From the NCBI GenBank assembly GCA_949987705.1, contig OX465281.1:198015112-198079111 (forward strand): a stretch of 64,000 nt of DNA, read 5' to 3'. Within the stretch, counting starts at the first letter, position 1. Each line of letters opens with the position of its first letter. The notes under the pieces were generated by a model. It was not told the origin of the DNA. It saw only the letters and a program-made list of their open reading frames with translations, and ran no database searches. Origin of the DNA: Thereva unica. Taxonomy: Eukaryota; Arthropoda; Insecta; Diptera; Therevidae. Below are positions 1-12,059 of this stretch, piece by piece. A program made the translations under genes and the position numbers.

Positions 1-984
1 TTTTTTTCGAAATTATGAAAAATAGTCTTGCGGAAAACATAAGTGAAATTAATCAAATTTATCGATTTTGCGGTTAGGGTTTTTCGTTATTTTTAAGTGG
101 ATTTCCCTCGAATACAAAACGAAATTGCAAAGGGCCAGTGCCTTGTTATTAGATTACTGCTTCTCAAGAGATTGACAGAGTTCAAGTCAAGAGAGTTTTT
201 CTTGTGATGAATTGATTACCTAAAATCTTTCGATAATTCTAAAAAAATGAAAAATGTTGCTGTAATTTAATTTTAGAGAATCACGGAGAATATTAATGTC
301 TGCAGTGAAGGATTCACTTTCAAACAATCATTAATATTGTAATAAAACAGATTGACAACAGAAGGTAAAATTTTTTTTAACAGAAGGTATAATGTATAAC
401 TCTTGAAAAACAAAACAAGGGGATGTGGGTGAATTGATCTGTTCTAAAATCTCAAGTCTGCCGCTATTCGTCTCATCGGGTTCTAGGAAATTTGTGAAGC
501 CTAAAGGCCCCCATCTACTATCAATTTTTCGTGTCATGCAAGAATGTCATGCAAGTAGGTTATTTTCCATCCATTATCATGCATACAGTCAATCCTCAAG
601 AAAGAGTGATACAGTTTTCGCGTTTTTAATAATTGGACTGGTATTAAATGGACTTCTTTTCTCTTCAAAATAGTAGAGTCAATAGCCAATAAAACAAGAT
701 TATCAGTAGTACAGCTATACCAGTTCTGAACCACCTATTTCACAATACTGTGCAAAGGAGTATTTTGGTTTGGGCCTTAGTTTATATCTCGGGGTTGTGT
801 CTTGGTTTGGAGCTTGGGTTTATGTCTTGGCTTGCAGCTTGGATTTTGGTTTGTTACTTGGGTGAGCTTTTTCGCAGCGAAGTCCTAGGGGAATTTTAGC
901 GTTGGTGATTTTGAAGGTGTGTAGTATCGAGTTTGTTCTTATTCTGGGCTAACATGTCTCGAAATAACAGAGTGTTCGCGCACA

Positions 985-1330
985 ACCTCCACTGAAGCGA
1001 TAAACGCCATCCTCGATCTGCTGGCATTTAATCTATGCCTCAGGCAGCAGGCGACGAGCAGGCTATAAGAAGGAACCTGTTGGGTCTAGAAGACGTGCGG
1101 ACACAGCCTGTTTAGAAGTATAGACGACCACACGGCCAGAACACAGAGTAAATCTGTGATTGGATAGCTCTCAAAAGGAGTTCTCTATCATATCACTATT
1201 TTTTGGGTCCCAGGACCCAGGAAATCGAGGACAATGAGAAGGTAGATAAATTGACCAGACTGGGAAGAAATATTGTCTCCATACCTACTGAAGATGTCGA
1301 AGAAGTATTATAAAGAAATACTTCTGGACA
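985..1330 (+). pseudogene. Non-LTR retrotransposon RNase H relic
   Basis: Translating from about 987 gives TEAINAILDLLAFNLCLRQQ, typical of the region between RT and RNase H in R1/I/Jockey-type elements. About 200 bp later come WVPG and, in another frame, IEDNEKVDKLTRLGRN, the end of an RNase H domain (usually WVPGHxGIxGNExADxLARxG). Several frameshifts and stops separate the blocks, so this is an old relic. The parent clade cannot be fixed. Confidence 0.6.
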
Positions 1331-3212
1331 GTAGTAAAAAAACTGCAATGAGTGGTCAGAGTGAGTGATCCTGCTCAATTTTCTCTTTTGTAACGTGAAC
1401 CCTGGGTTGGGTGCCCGAAGAGCCAACTTCAGGTTCACAAACAAAAACCAAAAATTTCAACCACAACTCCAAAATAAAAAAAAACGTACAAAAACTGAAC
1501 ATTTAAAGCGGTACCCAGGCCTCAAAAGTAGGGCAGGCTCGTCGGGGGGTCGTGGAGTGTTGAGACCCTTGAGGTACCACCTATCGAAGTGTGTCATCAC
1601 CACTTACCTGTCTGTGAGCGTGCTCCCATCTTGGCGGACGGGGAGTACCTATGAGGGAGAGAAGGTAGGATGCCTAAACCTGAAAATTGCGTGTGGAAGA
1701 GAAATTGATCCTGCCGCTAGCCCATCCTGTTTCTCCTAGCCTGTCATGCTGAAGGAATAACTATAATAACTAACCACACACATCTACAGGTACGACATTC
1801 ATTTATTATAATAAAAAAAAGCGTCAACAATCCATAACTTCAGTTATAAAAACATTAAACCATCTTATAGATTAACAACAAAGTACTATAATAGAGAAGG
1901 AAAACTGATCAGTTGCCCCTTTTCCATTATTGGTACAACGATGTTAAATTAACTACAAAATTCTTTTAAAAGCTACATATCAAAAATTTAAATTTACCAA
2001 CGCAAAATGACCGTAATACATTACATAAATTGTCGTAACTCCGCATACCAAATCTTATTAACACATCTAATTCCGACCGATAAATTAATCAAAACGACAT
2101 TGCAGAAATATACATTAGTAAGATGTTGTAACTACTTCCATAAAACCTTATTAATAGATCTAATCATACTTACAACCAGCTACTTAACACAAAACCTAAA
2201 GCGAAAACTGGTCAACAAAATAACGTGGAATAAAATATTTTCAAACACTAATATAGACAGTCAAAAATCAAAACTTAAGTTTCTAAAATCAACACAAAAA
2301 AACTAGAATATGCAAAAAATCCACTCGTCTGTTTTTTTATCTTCTTTTTTTTTCCAAAAAAAAAAATCTTAATTTAATGTTTCATTCAATGGCTAAGTTT
2401 TCATAGCCAAACATTAAAATCGAAATCCTTTGGCTGCCAAATCGATAGCGTAAATACATACATATAATGCAACTTTGTAGTGCAAACGTCATGAGCCAAT
2501 AAAATTAATAATTTTTAATATATAATAACCGTTTTGCTTCTCGACGGTTAACCGCATCACTTTCTTTAGTAAACTGGTCCGGCTTAGCTCTTTGACGGTG
2601 ACGGCTGGAGCTAATACAATTGAGCACTCTCGCCAGTGGTACCTACCATCGTCTCTAGGCCAAGGGGCAGTGCTAAAGGAACTAGCTGCCACGGGTTTTG
2701 GTTACGTTTTCTTCAGCCGCTCAGCAATTTTTTTTATATATGACGCACTAATAATTTTATATACAGTATACCTTGGCTTCTGTGGTTAAGGATCCTTACT
2801 GATGGGTAAGACTCTCCAGATTCCTTGTTCCTTTAGTCGCAACTTTTTCTAGGTTTGAGGGTTGCTCTTATCGATGAACATATTACTCCCGGGGAAATTA
2901 TGGTCTGCCTATATTGTTGAAGATAGGTTGACAGCTCCAACTTCACCATTCCAGAGGGTCCTTTCCCACATTCACACCAGAACAGGGTCTTGTTGTCTTG
3001 ATTTCGGCCACCGTCAGAAAATCGAGATATGGTCCGACACTCAGAGACACCCGGTACAGAAACTTTTTTTCCTTCGGATGCTTTCCACCAAAATTTAAAA
3101 AAAAGTATTTCCTTTTTTCCGTGAAAATTTAAAAAACTTCTGCTTTCCCCGATTTTTTCCAACTTTTCGATCTGACTTTTCTAAAAATTCTCCCTTTTTC
3201 CCTTTTATTTTT
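1331..3212. other. Unassigned AT-rich flank
   Basis: I see no supported gene here. An open reading at 1365-1739 has no recognisable motif. The stretch 2560-3170 has several small overlapping ORFs on both strands and looks like decayed repeat DNA. A T-rich tract ends at 3212, where the first Helentron-like copy begins. Confidence 0.3.
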
Positions 3213-4802
3213 GACGTGACAACGTCTATTAAAACGATGAACGCCGGCTGCATGCACGAAAAATGATGACTCATTGTCCCGTTATGTCCCGTTATGTCCC
3301 GTAATAATTTTAAAAATTTGATCGTAGTAATCTTAAAAATTTGATTAAAATTGTCAATATTTAATTAAATTAAATTTGTCAAATTGTCAACAATAAGCAA
3401 AGCAAGCCAAACACTCTGTCTCCTAACTGCCGGTGCCGGTGTATAAGAAAATAGTGAACATTACACTGACGAAAACTGTGAAATGCAAACGAAAACAGTT
3501 TCCTTGCGTTTCTGCTTGTGCTATAACCATTCACAAGTCGCAAGGTGGGACGTTTACTGTTATTGTTTATAAATACTCCTCGGAGCAACCACAACAGTTG
3601 GTGTACGTGGCGCTGAGTCGGGTAACGAATATAGACGGCTTGCACAGCATCACGGCAAAAGATGCGCCTTTTATCTTCAAACACGGACGGGATGGGAACG
3701 AGATGTCCGTAACGAATACAATCGACTCCGTGGACACTTCGAAAGCATTGAAATTTTGTGATGACGGTAACAACGCTGGGCAAACTGTAGTGACAAACCT
3801 TAATGTTCAGAGTTTGTCTGCGCACTTCGCCGATATTGAAACGGATCCCGTGATACCAAGATCGGATTATTTGGTATTGACTGAAACGTGGATGCGTGAC
3901 AATTTTGATCCGGTTCCAATCAATAATTATGAATGTATAACCAGGCAGAATAATCGATCGGATTCTAATACAAACGCAGCTGGTGGACTGGCAATCTATC
4001 GAAAATTAACATCAACATCCACGGCCAAAGTTCTCCACGTTGAATTGTCGGACACAACTCGTCTCATCAGAAACACAGGCGAGGTCTGCTTGGCTGAAAT
4101 TACATGCTTCACTGCTGCTACAACGTTTAAAATTGTACTTGGCGCAGTGTATATTCATACTGGAGCAAGTGTCTCAAACATTAGTGTATTGCTGCACCAA
4201 GCACTCTTTCCGTATGTGCATAACAGGCAGTATGTGCATCCGATCATGCAAGTTGATACCAATGTACCAATTCTCCTTTGTGGCGACTTCAACACAAACG
4301 TGAAAAGTGATGATACATTCCTCAAATTCATGAAGGATATGTACAATCTCGAATGCACATCAGATGTTACTAAGTCAACAACGCTGAGAGGAACAACCCT
4401 CGATTTGACTTTTTCAAGGCACATAACACTTGAAACACTCCCATTCATTTCATACTTTTCCTATCATCGACCTATCCTTAACAGAATAACACAGATTGCA
4501 AGAAGTTAAATATCAAACATGTATAAAAGCTGTAAATGAATTTGTTACTACACATTGTTACTTGTAAATAATCTGTTCATTAAAGTAATAAACATATTTG
4601 AATTCATTAGTGCAAATAAAAGCTAATTTATCAATCAAAATGAATATTTCATTTCACTCCTTTTTGTATCCATACAAAATAATGATAATTTAATATAAAT
4701 GATTCAATTTTATTCATAAAAGTATGCAATCATTTCATCAATGTTTTCTCATGACGTTGTCACGTTAAACTATCGTCCGTAAACCCTCTTTACAGACAAC
4801 AA
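3213..4802 (+). mobile_element. Helentron-like rolling-circle transposon, copy A
   Basis: This 1590-bp element is matched in inverted orientation and equal length by 8553-10142. It starts GACGTGACAACGTC immediately after a T-run and ends GACAACAA immediately before another T-run. A reverse-complementary GACGTTGTCACGT lies about 40 bp inside the 3' end, like the subterminal inverted repeats described for Helentrons. Three copies of a 10-mer (CCCGTTATGT) lie near the 5' end. There is no target-site duplication, as expected for TT insertion. It encodes a PIF1 helicase C-terminus joined to an endonuclease-like domain but lacks the Rep nuclease, so it is non-autonomous or internally deleted. Confidence 0.8.
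3433..4509 (+). CDS. PIF1 helicase C-terminus fused to EEP endonuclease-like domain (Helentron fragment)
   Basis: The 358-codon frame opens after a stop at 3424 and has no ATG at its start, so it is the truncated 3' part of a larger Helentron protein. Residues near 30-65 carry helicase motifs (CAITIHKSQGGTF and VYVALSRVTNIDG) characteristic of PIF1/RecD2-type helicases. From about residue 118 (TNLNVQSL, then TETWM near 150 and CGDFN near 283) it resembles an exonuclease-endonuclease-phosphatase domain, which Helentrons but not classic Helitrons carry. The last catalytic motif, normally SDH, reads SYHRP near 342, so the endonuclease is probably inactive. It is identical to the 8846-9922 copy except Asn versus Asp in RSDSNTNAA. 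Confidence 0.82.
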   Translation: MPVYKKIVNITLTKTVKCKRKQFPCVSACAITIHKSQGGTFTVIVYKYSSEQPQQLVYVALSRVTNIDGLHSITAKDAPFIFKHGRDGNEMSVTNTIDSVDTSKALKFCDDGNNAGQTVVTNLNVQSLSAHFADIETDPVIPRSDYLVLTETWMRDNFDPVPINNYECITRQNNRSDSNTNAAGGLAIYRKLTSTSTAKVLHVELSDTTRLIRNTGEVCLAEITCFTAATTFKIVLGAVYIHTGASVSNISVLLHQALFPYVHNRQYVHPIMQVDTNVPILLCGDFNTNVKSDDTFLKFMKDMYNLECTSDVTKSTTLRGTTLDLTFSRHITLETLPFISYFSYHRPILNRITQIARS

Positions 4803-6219
4803 TTTTTTTTCTCATCGCCTTCTTGATTTTCCAAAAAAAGTTTTTTTCTCAAGTGCTCATTCTTCCCACAAGGTAGTTTTTCGTAAAAGGATAGCCCCGC
4901 CGTTACACTTTTTCTTTTGAGCCAGTACCACGTCAAACTTCAAATAAAAAAAAAAGAAAACAAATATCAATGAAGAACCTTTTTAACTTCTCAGTTTATA
5001 GGGAAGTTATTGTAATTGGTCCGAAAAACGAAATAAATATTTTCAAAGTATTTTCATTTTTCAAGGTCCCAATAGCATTTAAAGCATAAACTTGAGAAGA
5101 GGTATGTTATCGTGCGTACGTATTTACAACCGCACCTCCGCTCATTTCCTCATTTAAGTTAAAAATGAAAATCAAGAATGAATTTATCTTGGTACGCGCT
5201 CATACAAAGGGTAGTAGTACATTATTTTTGAACCGGGACAATTAAAAAACTTGAGGCCTCAGTACAATTTGCCTTCGTGTAAGAGACAAATGTAATGCAT
5301 CGTGTAAAGTCTGGCGCAACTCTACTCAGTTTGCCAAGCTTCTGAATATTTTCATGATCGTAGACCAGTTCAGGTGCATCCTCACGATCCAGGACTTGGT
5401 TGGGAGCTTACTCAATACAGAGCAAATTAGCTCTTTCCTTCGGAACTTACTGCCTTCTGAAATTACTACAGATCAAGGTAAATAATTTAAGTCTCAACTT
5501 GTTAGCGAGGCTACCATACTTCTTGGTATTCACAGAATGTGGACAGATACCTACCACCTATAACCCAACGATATAGTTGAAATGTACCATCGACAACACA
5601 GCTGTGGTTTAATCACTAAATCCAATCCAATAGTAACGTGAGAGAAACTGACTTCGGCGATCGAACAAAAGAAGGCTTCCTTGTCTGTTATGCATACTAG
5701 CAGGAGCAAGAGCAAGGATTTTGTTGTAAAGTGTGAAGACAAGAAAGGGGAAGTTATCTAGATGTGAGAAATGGATAGAAATGCACAGGATAGACCAGGC
5801 CACGGAGTGGGTTCGAACCGTCAACCCGTTGAAATAAGAACCGAGTTACAAAGCGCACCCGTACATCTTACCAACCGTTTAAGAAGCGGGTAGAAATGCA
5901 ATCAAGTTTTTCGCTGGTTTCAGTTCGCAGTTCGCATATAGGCATATATATTTGACGACAAGGTGATAAGCGCTCAGAGGCTTATTTGTACTCTCTACCG
6001 TTCCTATCATTGAGTGCAATGTCAGGGTGCAAGCAGAAAGTCGGAAAGACAGTTGAGAGAAGAATGAAAAAACTGACGGCGCCACAACACGCGGTTTTAT
6101 TCAACCAGCTCCCCATCCAATACTACTGAGACAGAACGCTGACTTCGGTGATGGTATATGATACGTTTTCTTTTTTTGATAAGGTATTGGATCCAAAACT
6201 ACCACGATCACTGTAGATC
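4803..6219. other. Unassigned DNA with a tRNA-like segment
   Basis: No gene is recognisable. On the minus strand around 5764-5876 a stretch contains GGTTCGAACCC, a perfect RNA polymerase III B box. A possible A-box-like TGGTAAGATGTACGG lies about 60 nt before it. This suggests the head of a decayed tRNA-derived SINE, but I see no second copy to define its ends. Confidence 0.3.
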
Positions 6220-6362
6220 AGTAGGTATTGGGTTACTTGAGCTATGGAAAATTTATGCACGGTCGTGACTTCGACACTAGGCCAAGACCTCGAAACTTAG
6301 TCATGTTTTCGAGGTCACGGCCTCGAAAAAATTTCCCAGGCCCCAGTAACCCAATACCTACT
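6220..6362. mobile_element. Short MITE-like inverted repeat element
   Basis: The ends are AGTAGGTATTGGGTTACT at 6220 and its reverse complement ending at 6362. The similarity extends inward for about 34 bp (GGGAAATTT region). An inner palindrome around CGAGGT lies near 6285-6325. No coding capacity exists and target duplications are not clear. It is best described as a small terminal-inverted-repeat MITE of unknown superfamily. Confidence 0.6.
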
Positions 6363-8305
6363 TATATCTGACCGTTTGGGCCTTGGACCAGTCTGCCTAG
6401 TGGCTGGTGGTTTAAACTTAACTCTTTGAGCAGGGTCTCGTTGAACAACGTACCACTACCATGATGATCCCATCCAACTGGAGCTTCCCCAGTTCCTGAC
6501 CAAAGTAACACCTTCGGCCTGTTGGGGAGGAGTTCACGAGAGCGGGTTTCGGGTGTGCTCCATGGGGTTCCCCAGCTTCACTCTGGTCCTCCTTGGTCCT
6601 CTATTGTGTCTAAAAACTTATGACAGAGCGGTGACTGTCTAGGTATGCTTGTGGTCCTGGTAGGAGGGTCATCACGGCTCCCTCTTATGATACATGATAA
6701 TATTTTTATTAATGGTACACACCATTCTTCAATAGTCATGTTGAACCATTCTTCTTCTGACAATAACTATATATAGCGTTTACAAGCCATTCTCAAGTTT
6801 GCAATAAACCATTGTACACGAGGTACATAAATGTCCAATTTCTTACAAGAGTTGATTTTCTCGATTTCTGTGATCGTCTTGTTAATGGCAACGTTAACTT
6901 GTTGTTACTATAATGCAAAGGCCCAGATCCTGACGTTCTTGCGAAGGCGTCACGAGTGTTCATATTTTTAGGACACCAAACGGACGTTAAAAAAATCACA
7001 ATTTCTTTACCGTCCTCAAAGTCCGGTGCTTTAAATTTCACATCAAATTCCACAAAAGCACAACACAGCACACAGCCCCCCAATTTTCTTTCTACCTGCC
7101 AATAAGACCCTCGACACCGTAAAATCATGAAATCACTTCAACCTGATTTTCATACCTTTTCCAAGGAAAGTTATAAATACTTCCCTTGATGACTGTTGAC
7201 ATTTTTCAAGGGAAAATTAGTTACCCAAAGTTTGTCAATGCTGGATCGTTCCACATTTCTCTGTCCGACTGCCAAGAAGGACACACTACGACTACGGAAA
7301 TTAAATAAAAACATTAAATCTCAGAATATGTTAGTCGTAGGTTGATGAATGGGGGTTTGGGACAATGACATGATGGACATCTGCTAAATAGTGTTTTTGA
7401 GCTAACGTTAAATGGGCTTTATATGTACATAAATACACACGGAGAACGACAGACAGCAAAATATTGATAGATTGAACTGGTCAGGAAATCCATCAAAAAC
7501 GGTTCATTTGATTTTGCCATTGCAGTTCTCTTGCGAAGTCGAAGGTAAAATGATAATTGATCGATGGGCATAGATTCGATATTTATAGGAAGATGCTAAA
7601 ATAGGAAAAACATCTTTAATCACGCATAGAACTGCAACCCACTTGTTGTATTACGTTGGCGGAATAAAGCTGTCGTCATCTGTTGAAACGTTGATTGAAA
7701 AGATTAATCAATGAGGATTATAATGGGTGAGTTAAGCCTGTGTTTTTCCCTTTCTCGGTCTGTACTTTAAGGCTGCCACGAAATTTCGTAAATGTTGGAA
7801 ATACTAATGTGAAGTGTCACGATAAGTGATAAGTAATGGCGAAGGCCAGAAGAGTCAATTTATTCAATTTTAAAAAAGGATAAACGTTTGAAAAACGACG
7901 GACCAGACAATTTCCAGCTACTTCCTATAAAAAAGGAAAAAGTCTGCAACGGTGTAACTTATAAACAAGACGTACACAATCATTAAACGCTACTTCGAGC
8001 TTATAGACGCAAGAAGAATCAACAGAGCGAAAGATGGACAGGCCGTGCATTAAAAGAGGTAATAGTAATAGGCTTTTAGCAAATACAAACACACAGCCCT
8101 TTTCATTTCAGCAATCCACAATGGTAGCGAAGTTTTGACAGGAGTCCGAAGGTTTTACTAACAATGAAACTAATGTGATGGTAGCAAGTCATGCTGCTAT
8201 TCAGTACCCCCCCAAGAGTTCTCGCCAAAGTCTAGTAATAACAAGTCTTTCATCTTCATACAAAATTTCCCCCCGTTATTTGTGTGCGTGCATATATGAA
8301 CATCA
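6363..8305. other. Unassigned DNA between repeats
   Basis: I find no supported gene or complete repeat. The minus-strand reading at 6793-7128 (111 codons, ending KSTLVRNWTF...) has no family I recognise and no splice-supported context. This may be ordinary downstream or intronic DNA of Dgk. Confidence 0.25.
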
Positions 8306-8552
8306 CTGCTGACAAGACCCTCTCAACTACAGGCCATGCAGTTTTATCTGGCACTAATACAACCATAGCTGAGAATAGTCCCAAAATTTGACAGTTGCTG
8401 AGAATTTAATGGCGCAGAGAACGTTCGCGAGTGTTTTCGTTATAGTTTTGTGGTAAAAAGTGGTAAATTATTGAAATTTATCGCTTTAAACCATACAAGG
8501 ATTATCAGTGATTATTTCTTTAGTGATTTAATAAAAAAATATATAAAAAAAA

Positions 8553-10142
8553 TTGTTGTCTGTAAAGAGGGTTTACGGACGATAGTTTAACGTGACAACG
8601 TCATGAGAAAACATTGATGAAATGATTGCATACTTTTATGAATAAAATTGAATCATTTATATTAAATTATCATTATTTTGTATGGATACAAAAAGGAGTG
8701 AAATGAAATATTCATTTTGATTGATAAATTAGCTTTTATTTGCACTAATGAATTCAAATATGTTTATTACTTTAATGAACAGATTATTTACAAGTAACAA
8801 TGTGTAGTAACAAATTCATTTACAGCTTTTATACATGTTTGATATTTAACTTCTTGCAATCTGTGTTATTCTGTTAAGGATAGGTCGATGATAGGAAAAG
8901 TATGAAATGAATGGGAGTGTTTCAAGTGTTATGTGCCTTGAAAAAGTCAAATCGAGGGTTGTTCCTCTCAGCGTTGTTGACTTAGTAACATCTGATGTGC
9001 ATTCGAGATTGTACATATCCTTCATGAATTTGAGGAATGTATCATCACTTTTCACGTTTGTGTTGAAGTCGCCACAAAGGAGAATTGGTACATTGGTATC
9101 AACTTGCATGATCGGATGCACATACTGCCTGTTATGCACATACGGAAAGAGTGCTTGGTGCAGCAATACACTAATGTTTGAGACACTTGCTCCAGTATGA
9201 ATATACACTGCGCCAAGTACAATTTTAAACGTTGTAGCAGCAGTGAAGCATGTAATTTCAGCCAAGCAGACCTCGCCTGTGTTTCTGATGAGACGAGTTG
9301 TGTCCGACAATTCAACGTGGAGAACTTTGGCCGTGGATGTTGATGTTAATTTTCGATAGATTGCCAGTCCACCAGCTGCGTTTGTATCAGAATCCGATCG
9401 ATTATTCTGCCTGGTTATACATTCATAATTATTGATTGGAACCGGATCAAAATTGTCACGCATCCACGTTTCAGTCAATACCAAATAATCCGATCTTGGT
9501 ATCACGGGATCCGTTTCAATATCGGCGAAGTGCGCAGACAAACTCTGAACATTAAGGTTTGTCACTACAGTTTGCCCAGCGTTGTTACCGTCATCACAAA
9601 ATTTCAATGCTTTCGAAGTGTCCACGGAGTCGATTGTATTCGTTACGGACATCTCGTTCCCATCCCGTCCGTGTTTGAAGATAAAAGGCGCATCTTTTGC
9701 CGTGATGCTGTGCAAGCCGTCTATATTCGTTACCCGACTCAGCGCCACGTACACCAACTGTTGTGGTTGCTCCGAGGAGTATTTATAAACAATAACAGTA
9801 AACGTCCCACCTTGCGACTTGTGAATGGTTATAGCACAAGCAGAAACGCAAGGAAACTGTTTTCGTTTGCATTTCACAGTTTTCGTCAGTGTAATGTTCA
9901 CTATTTTCTTATACACCGGCACCGGCAGTTAGGAGACAGAGTGTTTGGCTTGCTTTGCTTATTGTTGACAATTTGACAAATTTAATTTAATTAAATATTG
10001 ACAATTTTAATCAAATTTTTAAGATTACTACGATCAAATTTTTAAAATTATTACGGGACATAACGGGACATAACGGGACAATGAGTCATCATTTTTCGTG
10101 CATGCAGCCGGCGTTCATCGTTTTAATAGACGTTGTCACGTC
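8553..10142 (-). mobile_element. Helentron-like rolling-circle transposon, copy B
   Basis: This is the inverted twin of 3213-4802, also 1590 bp. Comparison with 11173-12059 shows that it interrupts an A/T homopolymer tract of the foldback element without a recognisable target duplication. That is the behaviour expected of a Helentron inserting between T and T. The junctions read ...ATATAAAAAAAA/TTGTTGTC and GTCACGTC/AAAAAATAG on the plus strand. Confidence 0.83.
8846..9922 (-). CDS. PIF1 helicase C-terminus fused to EEP endonuclease-like domain (copy B)
   Basis: This is the copy-B version of the 358-codon Helentron fragment. It has the same helicase motifs (HKSQGGTF, VALSRVTN) and endonuclease blocks (TETWM, CGDFN, SYHRP). 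The only protein difference I see from 3433-4509 is Asp in RSDSDTNAA (plus-strand position 9388). The near identity implies a very recent duplication or gene conversion between inverted copies. Confidence 0.82.
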   Translation of the reverse strand: MPVYKKIVNITLTKTVKCKRKQFPCVSACAITIHKSQGGTFTVIVYKYSSEQPQQLVYVALSRVTNIDGLHSITAKDAPFIFKHGRDGNEMSVTNTIDSVDTSKALKFCDDGNNAGQTVVTNLNVQSLSAHFADIETDPVIPRSDYLVLTETWMRDNFDPVPINNYECITRQNNRSDSDTNAAGGLAIYRKLTSTSTAKVLHVELSDTTRLIRNTGEVCLAEITCFTAATTFKIVLGAVYIHTGASVSNISVLLHQALFPYVHNRQYVHPIMQVDTNVPILLCGDFNTNVKSDDTFLKFMKDMYNLECTSDVTKSTTLRGTTLDLTFSRHITLETLPFISYFSYHRPILNRITQIARS

Positions 10143-11172
10143 AAAAAATAGTGATTTAGTGTATTTTTGGTGTCTTAATTGTTAAGGTGATAAATTTATT
10201 TTACATTCGCAGTGTTTTTTTTCGTGTATATTAAGGGAAAATATGCTGAATATTTAATTAAAAGTGATTTTAAAGTCATTAATTAATTTATTTTGCAATT
10301 ATTACTAAACATATAAGTACAGGAAAGTGCGAATGGAAAAGTGAATAAGAGAAGTGTTTTTCGGCCCCTATATTTTTAATAATAATATCATAATATATGT
10401 ATTAATCACTTTAAAATCACTTTTAATTATATAACTACACAAAACATTAAATATTCAACATTTTTTTCGTAAATAAACATGAAAAAACACCGTGAATGTG
10501 AAAAAAAAGTTGATCGCCTTAACAATTTGAACACTTAAACACACTTAATCACCAGATTTGTTTTATTTTTTTTAATGAAATCACTAAAAAACTATTCACT
10601 GATAAATCCAAATGCAGTTAAAAGTGTTAAAATACAATATTTTATCACTTTTTACTGCAAAAATAAACACAAAATCCTGCGCGTACGGCTTCCGCGCCAT
10701 GTTACTCCGGTGTGCGGTGACTTTTGGGACTATTACCACCACCACGAAAAATTCATCTACGAGGCCTGTAGTTGAGAGGGTCTTGCTGCTGAGCAAAACT
10801 CAACGCATACTTCGTGAATTCAGCGAGACAAAGCCAGATTCTCTCTTTACGATAAAGTATGCAGAACAGAAAAGGAAAGAAAATTGAATCAGCTGTTTTC
10901 TTTCATAAATCAAAACAAACGAGCAAATATGCACCAATGCATTAAGTTTATTCCCATATAAACTCATAAAAGTTTAGCTGTTTAGTTGTATGCAAACGCG
11001 TATAAAAATGTTGCATTCTCTCTCTGATAGCCAGACATCGTCATTTGAAGAACTTTTGCATATACATAGCTGTTCGCCTTCCACTCATTAACTATATGAA
11101 GATGAAAGACTTGTTAATTTCTAGACTTTGGTTCTCGCTTTATCAACACAAACAAGAGGAATCGAGTTTAAC

Positions 11173-12059
11173 CAAGACCCTCTCAACTACAGGCCTCGTA
11201 GATGTATTTTTCGTGGTGGTGGTAATGGTCCCAAAAGTCACCACACACCGGAGTAACATGGCGCGGAAGCCGTACGCGCAGAATTTTTGTGTTTATTTTT
11301 GCAGTAAAAAGTGATAAAATATTGTATTTTAACACTTTTAACTGCAATTGGATTTATCAGTGAATAGTTTTTTAGTGATTTCATTAAAAAAAATAAAACA
11401 AATTTGGTGATTAAGTGTGTTTAAGTGTTCAAATTGTTAAGGCGATCAACTTTTTTTTCACATTCATGGTGTTTTTTCATGTTTATTTACGAAAAAAATG
11501 TTAAATATTTAATGTTTTGTGTAGTTATGGAATTAAAAGTGATTTTAAAGTGATTTTAAAGTGATTAATACATATATTATGATATTATTATTAAAAATAT
11601 AGGTGCCGAAAAACACTTCTCTTATTCACTTTTCCATTCGCACTTTTCTGTACTTATATGTTTAGTAATAATTGCAAAATAAATTAATTAATGACTTTAA
11701 AATCACTTTTAATTAAATATTCAGCATATTTTCCCTTAATATACACGAAAAAAACACCGCGAATGTAAAATAAATTTATCACCTTAACAATTAAGACACC
11801 AAAAATACACTAAATCACTATTTTTTTATATATATTTTTATTAAATCACTAAAGAAATAATCACTGATAATCCTTGTATGGTTTAAAGCGATAAATTTCA
11901 ATAATTTACCACTTTTTACCACAAAACTATAACGAAAACACTCGCAAACGTACTCTGCGCCATTAAATTCTCAGCAACTGTCAAATTCTGGGACCATTCT
12001 CAGCAATTGTTGTATTAGTGCCCGATACAACTGCATGGCCTGTAGTTGAGAGGGTCTTG
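11173..12059 (+). mobile_element. Foldback DNA transposon, copy 2 (no Helentron insertion)
   Basis: This 887-bp element has ends CAAGACCCTCTCAACTACAG ... reverse complement and an exact 7-bp duplication GTTTAAC (11166-11172 and 12060-12066). The left and right halves align as imperfect arms of more than 400 bp around a centre near 11.6 kb, with matching blocks such as ATTGTTAAGG. There is no coding capacity. It represents the empty site for the Helentron in copy 1. The 380 bp between the two copies contain nothing I recognise. Confidence 0.85.

Larger units (their letters stand above)
8313..10785 (-). mobile_element. Foldback DNA transposon, copy 1, carrying a Helentron insertion
   Basis: The ends are CAAGACCCTCTCAACTACAG and its reverse complement. 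They are flanked by an exact 7-bp duplication, CTGCTGA (8306-8312 and 10786-10792). Removing 8553-10142 leaves about 883 bp that matches 11173-12059 in opposite orientation. The two halves of the element are long imperfect inverted repeats of each other. It has no transposase. Terminal CA and 7-bp duplications recall the P superfamily (1360/Hoppel type), but this assignment is only an inference. Confidence 0.82.

Noticed and set aside
3379..3825. The antisense 148-codon ORF over the Helentron gene (and its twin at 9530-9976)
   Set aside because: It is a shadow of the helicase-endonuclease frame on the opposite strand, with no recognised domain.
6793..7128. Minus-strand 111-codon ORF as the missing Dgk terminal exon
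   Set aside because: It does not resemble the DGK C-terminal tail and lacks an acceptor in the right phase.
3213..10142. The inverted Helentron pair as the TIRs of one 6.9-kb transposon
   Set aside because: Each copy has its own complete 5' and 3' ends, and the right copy has its own empty site in the foldback element, so they are two separate insertions.
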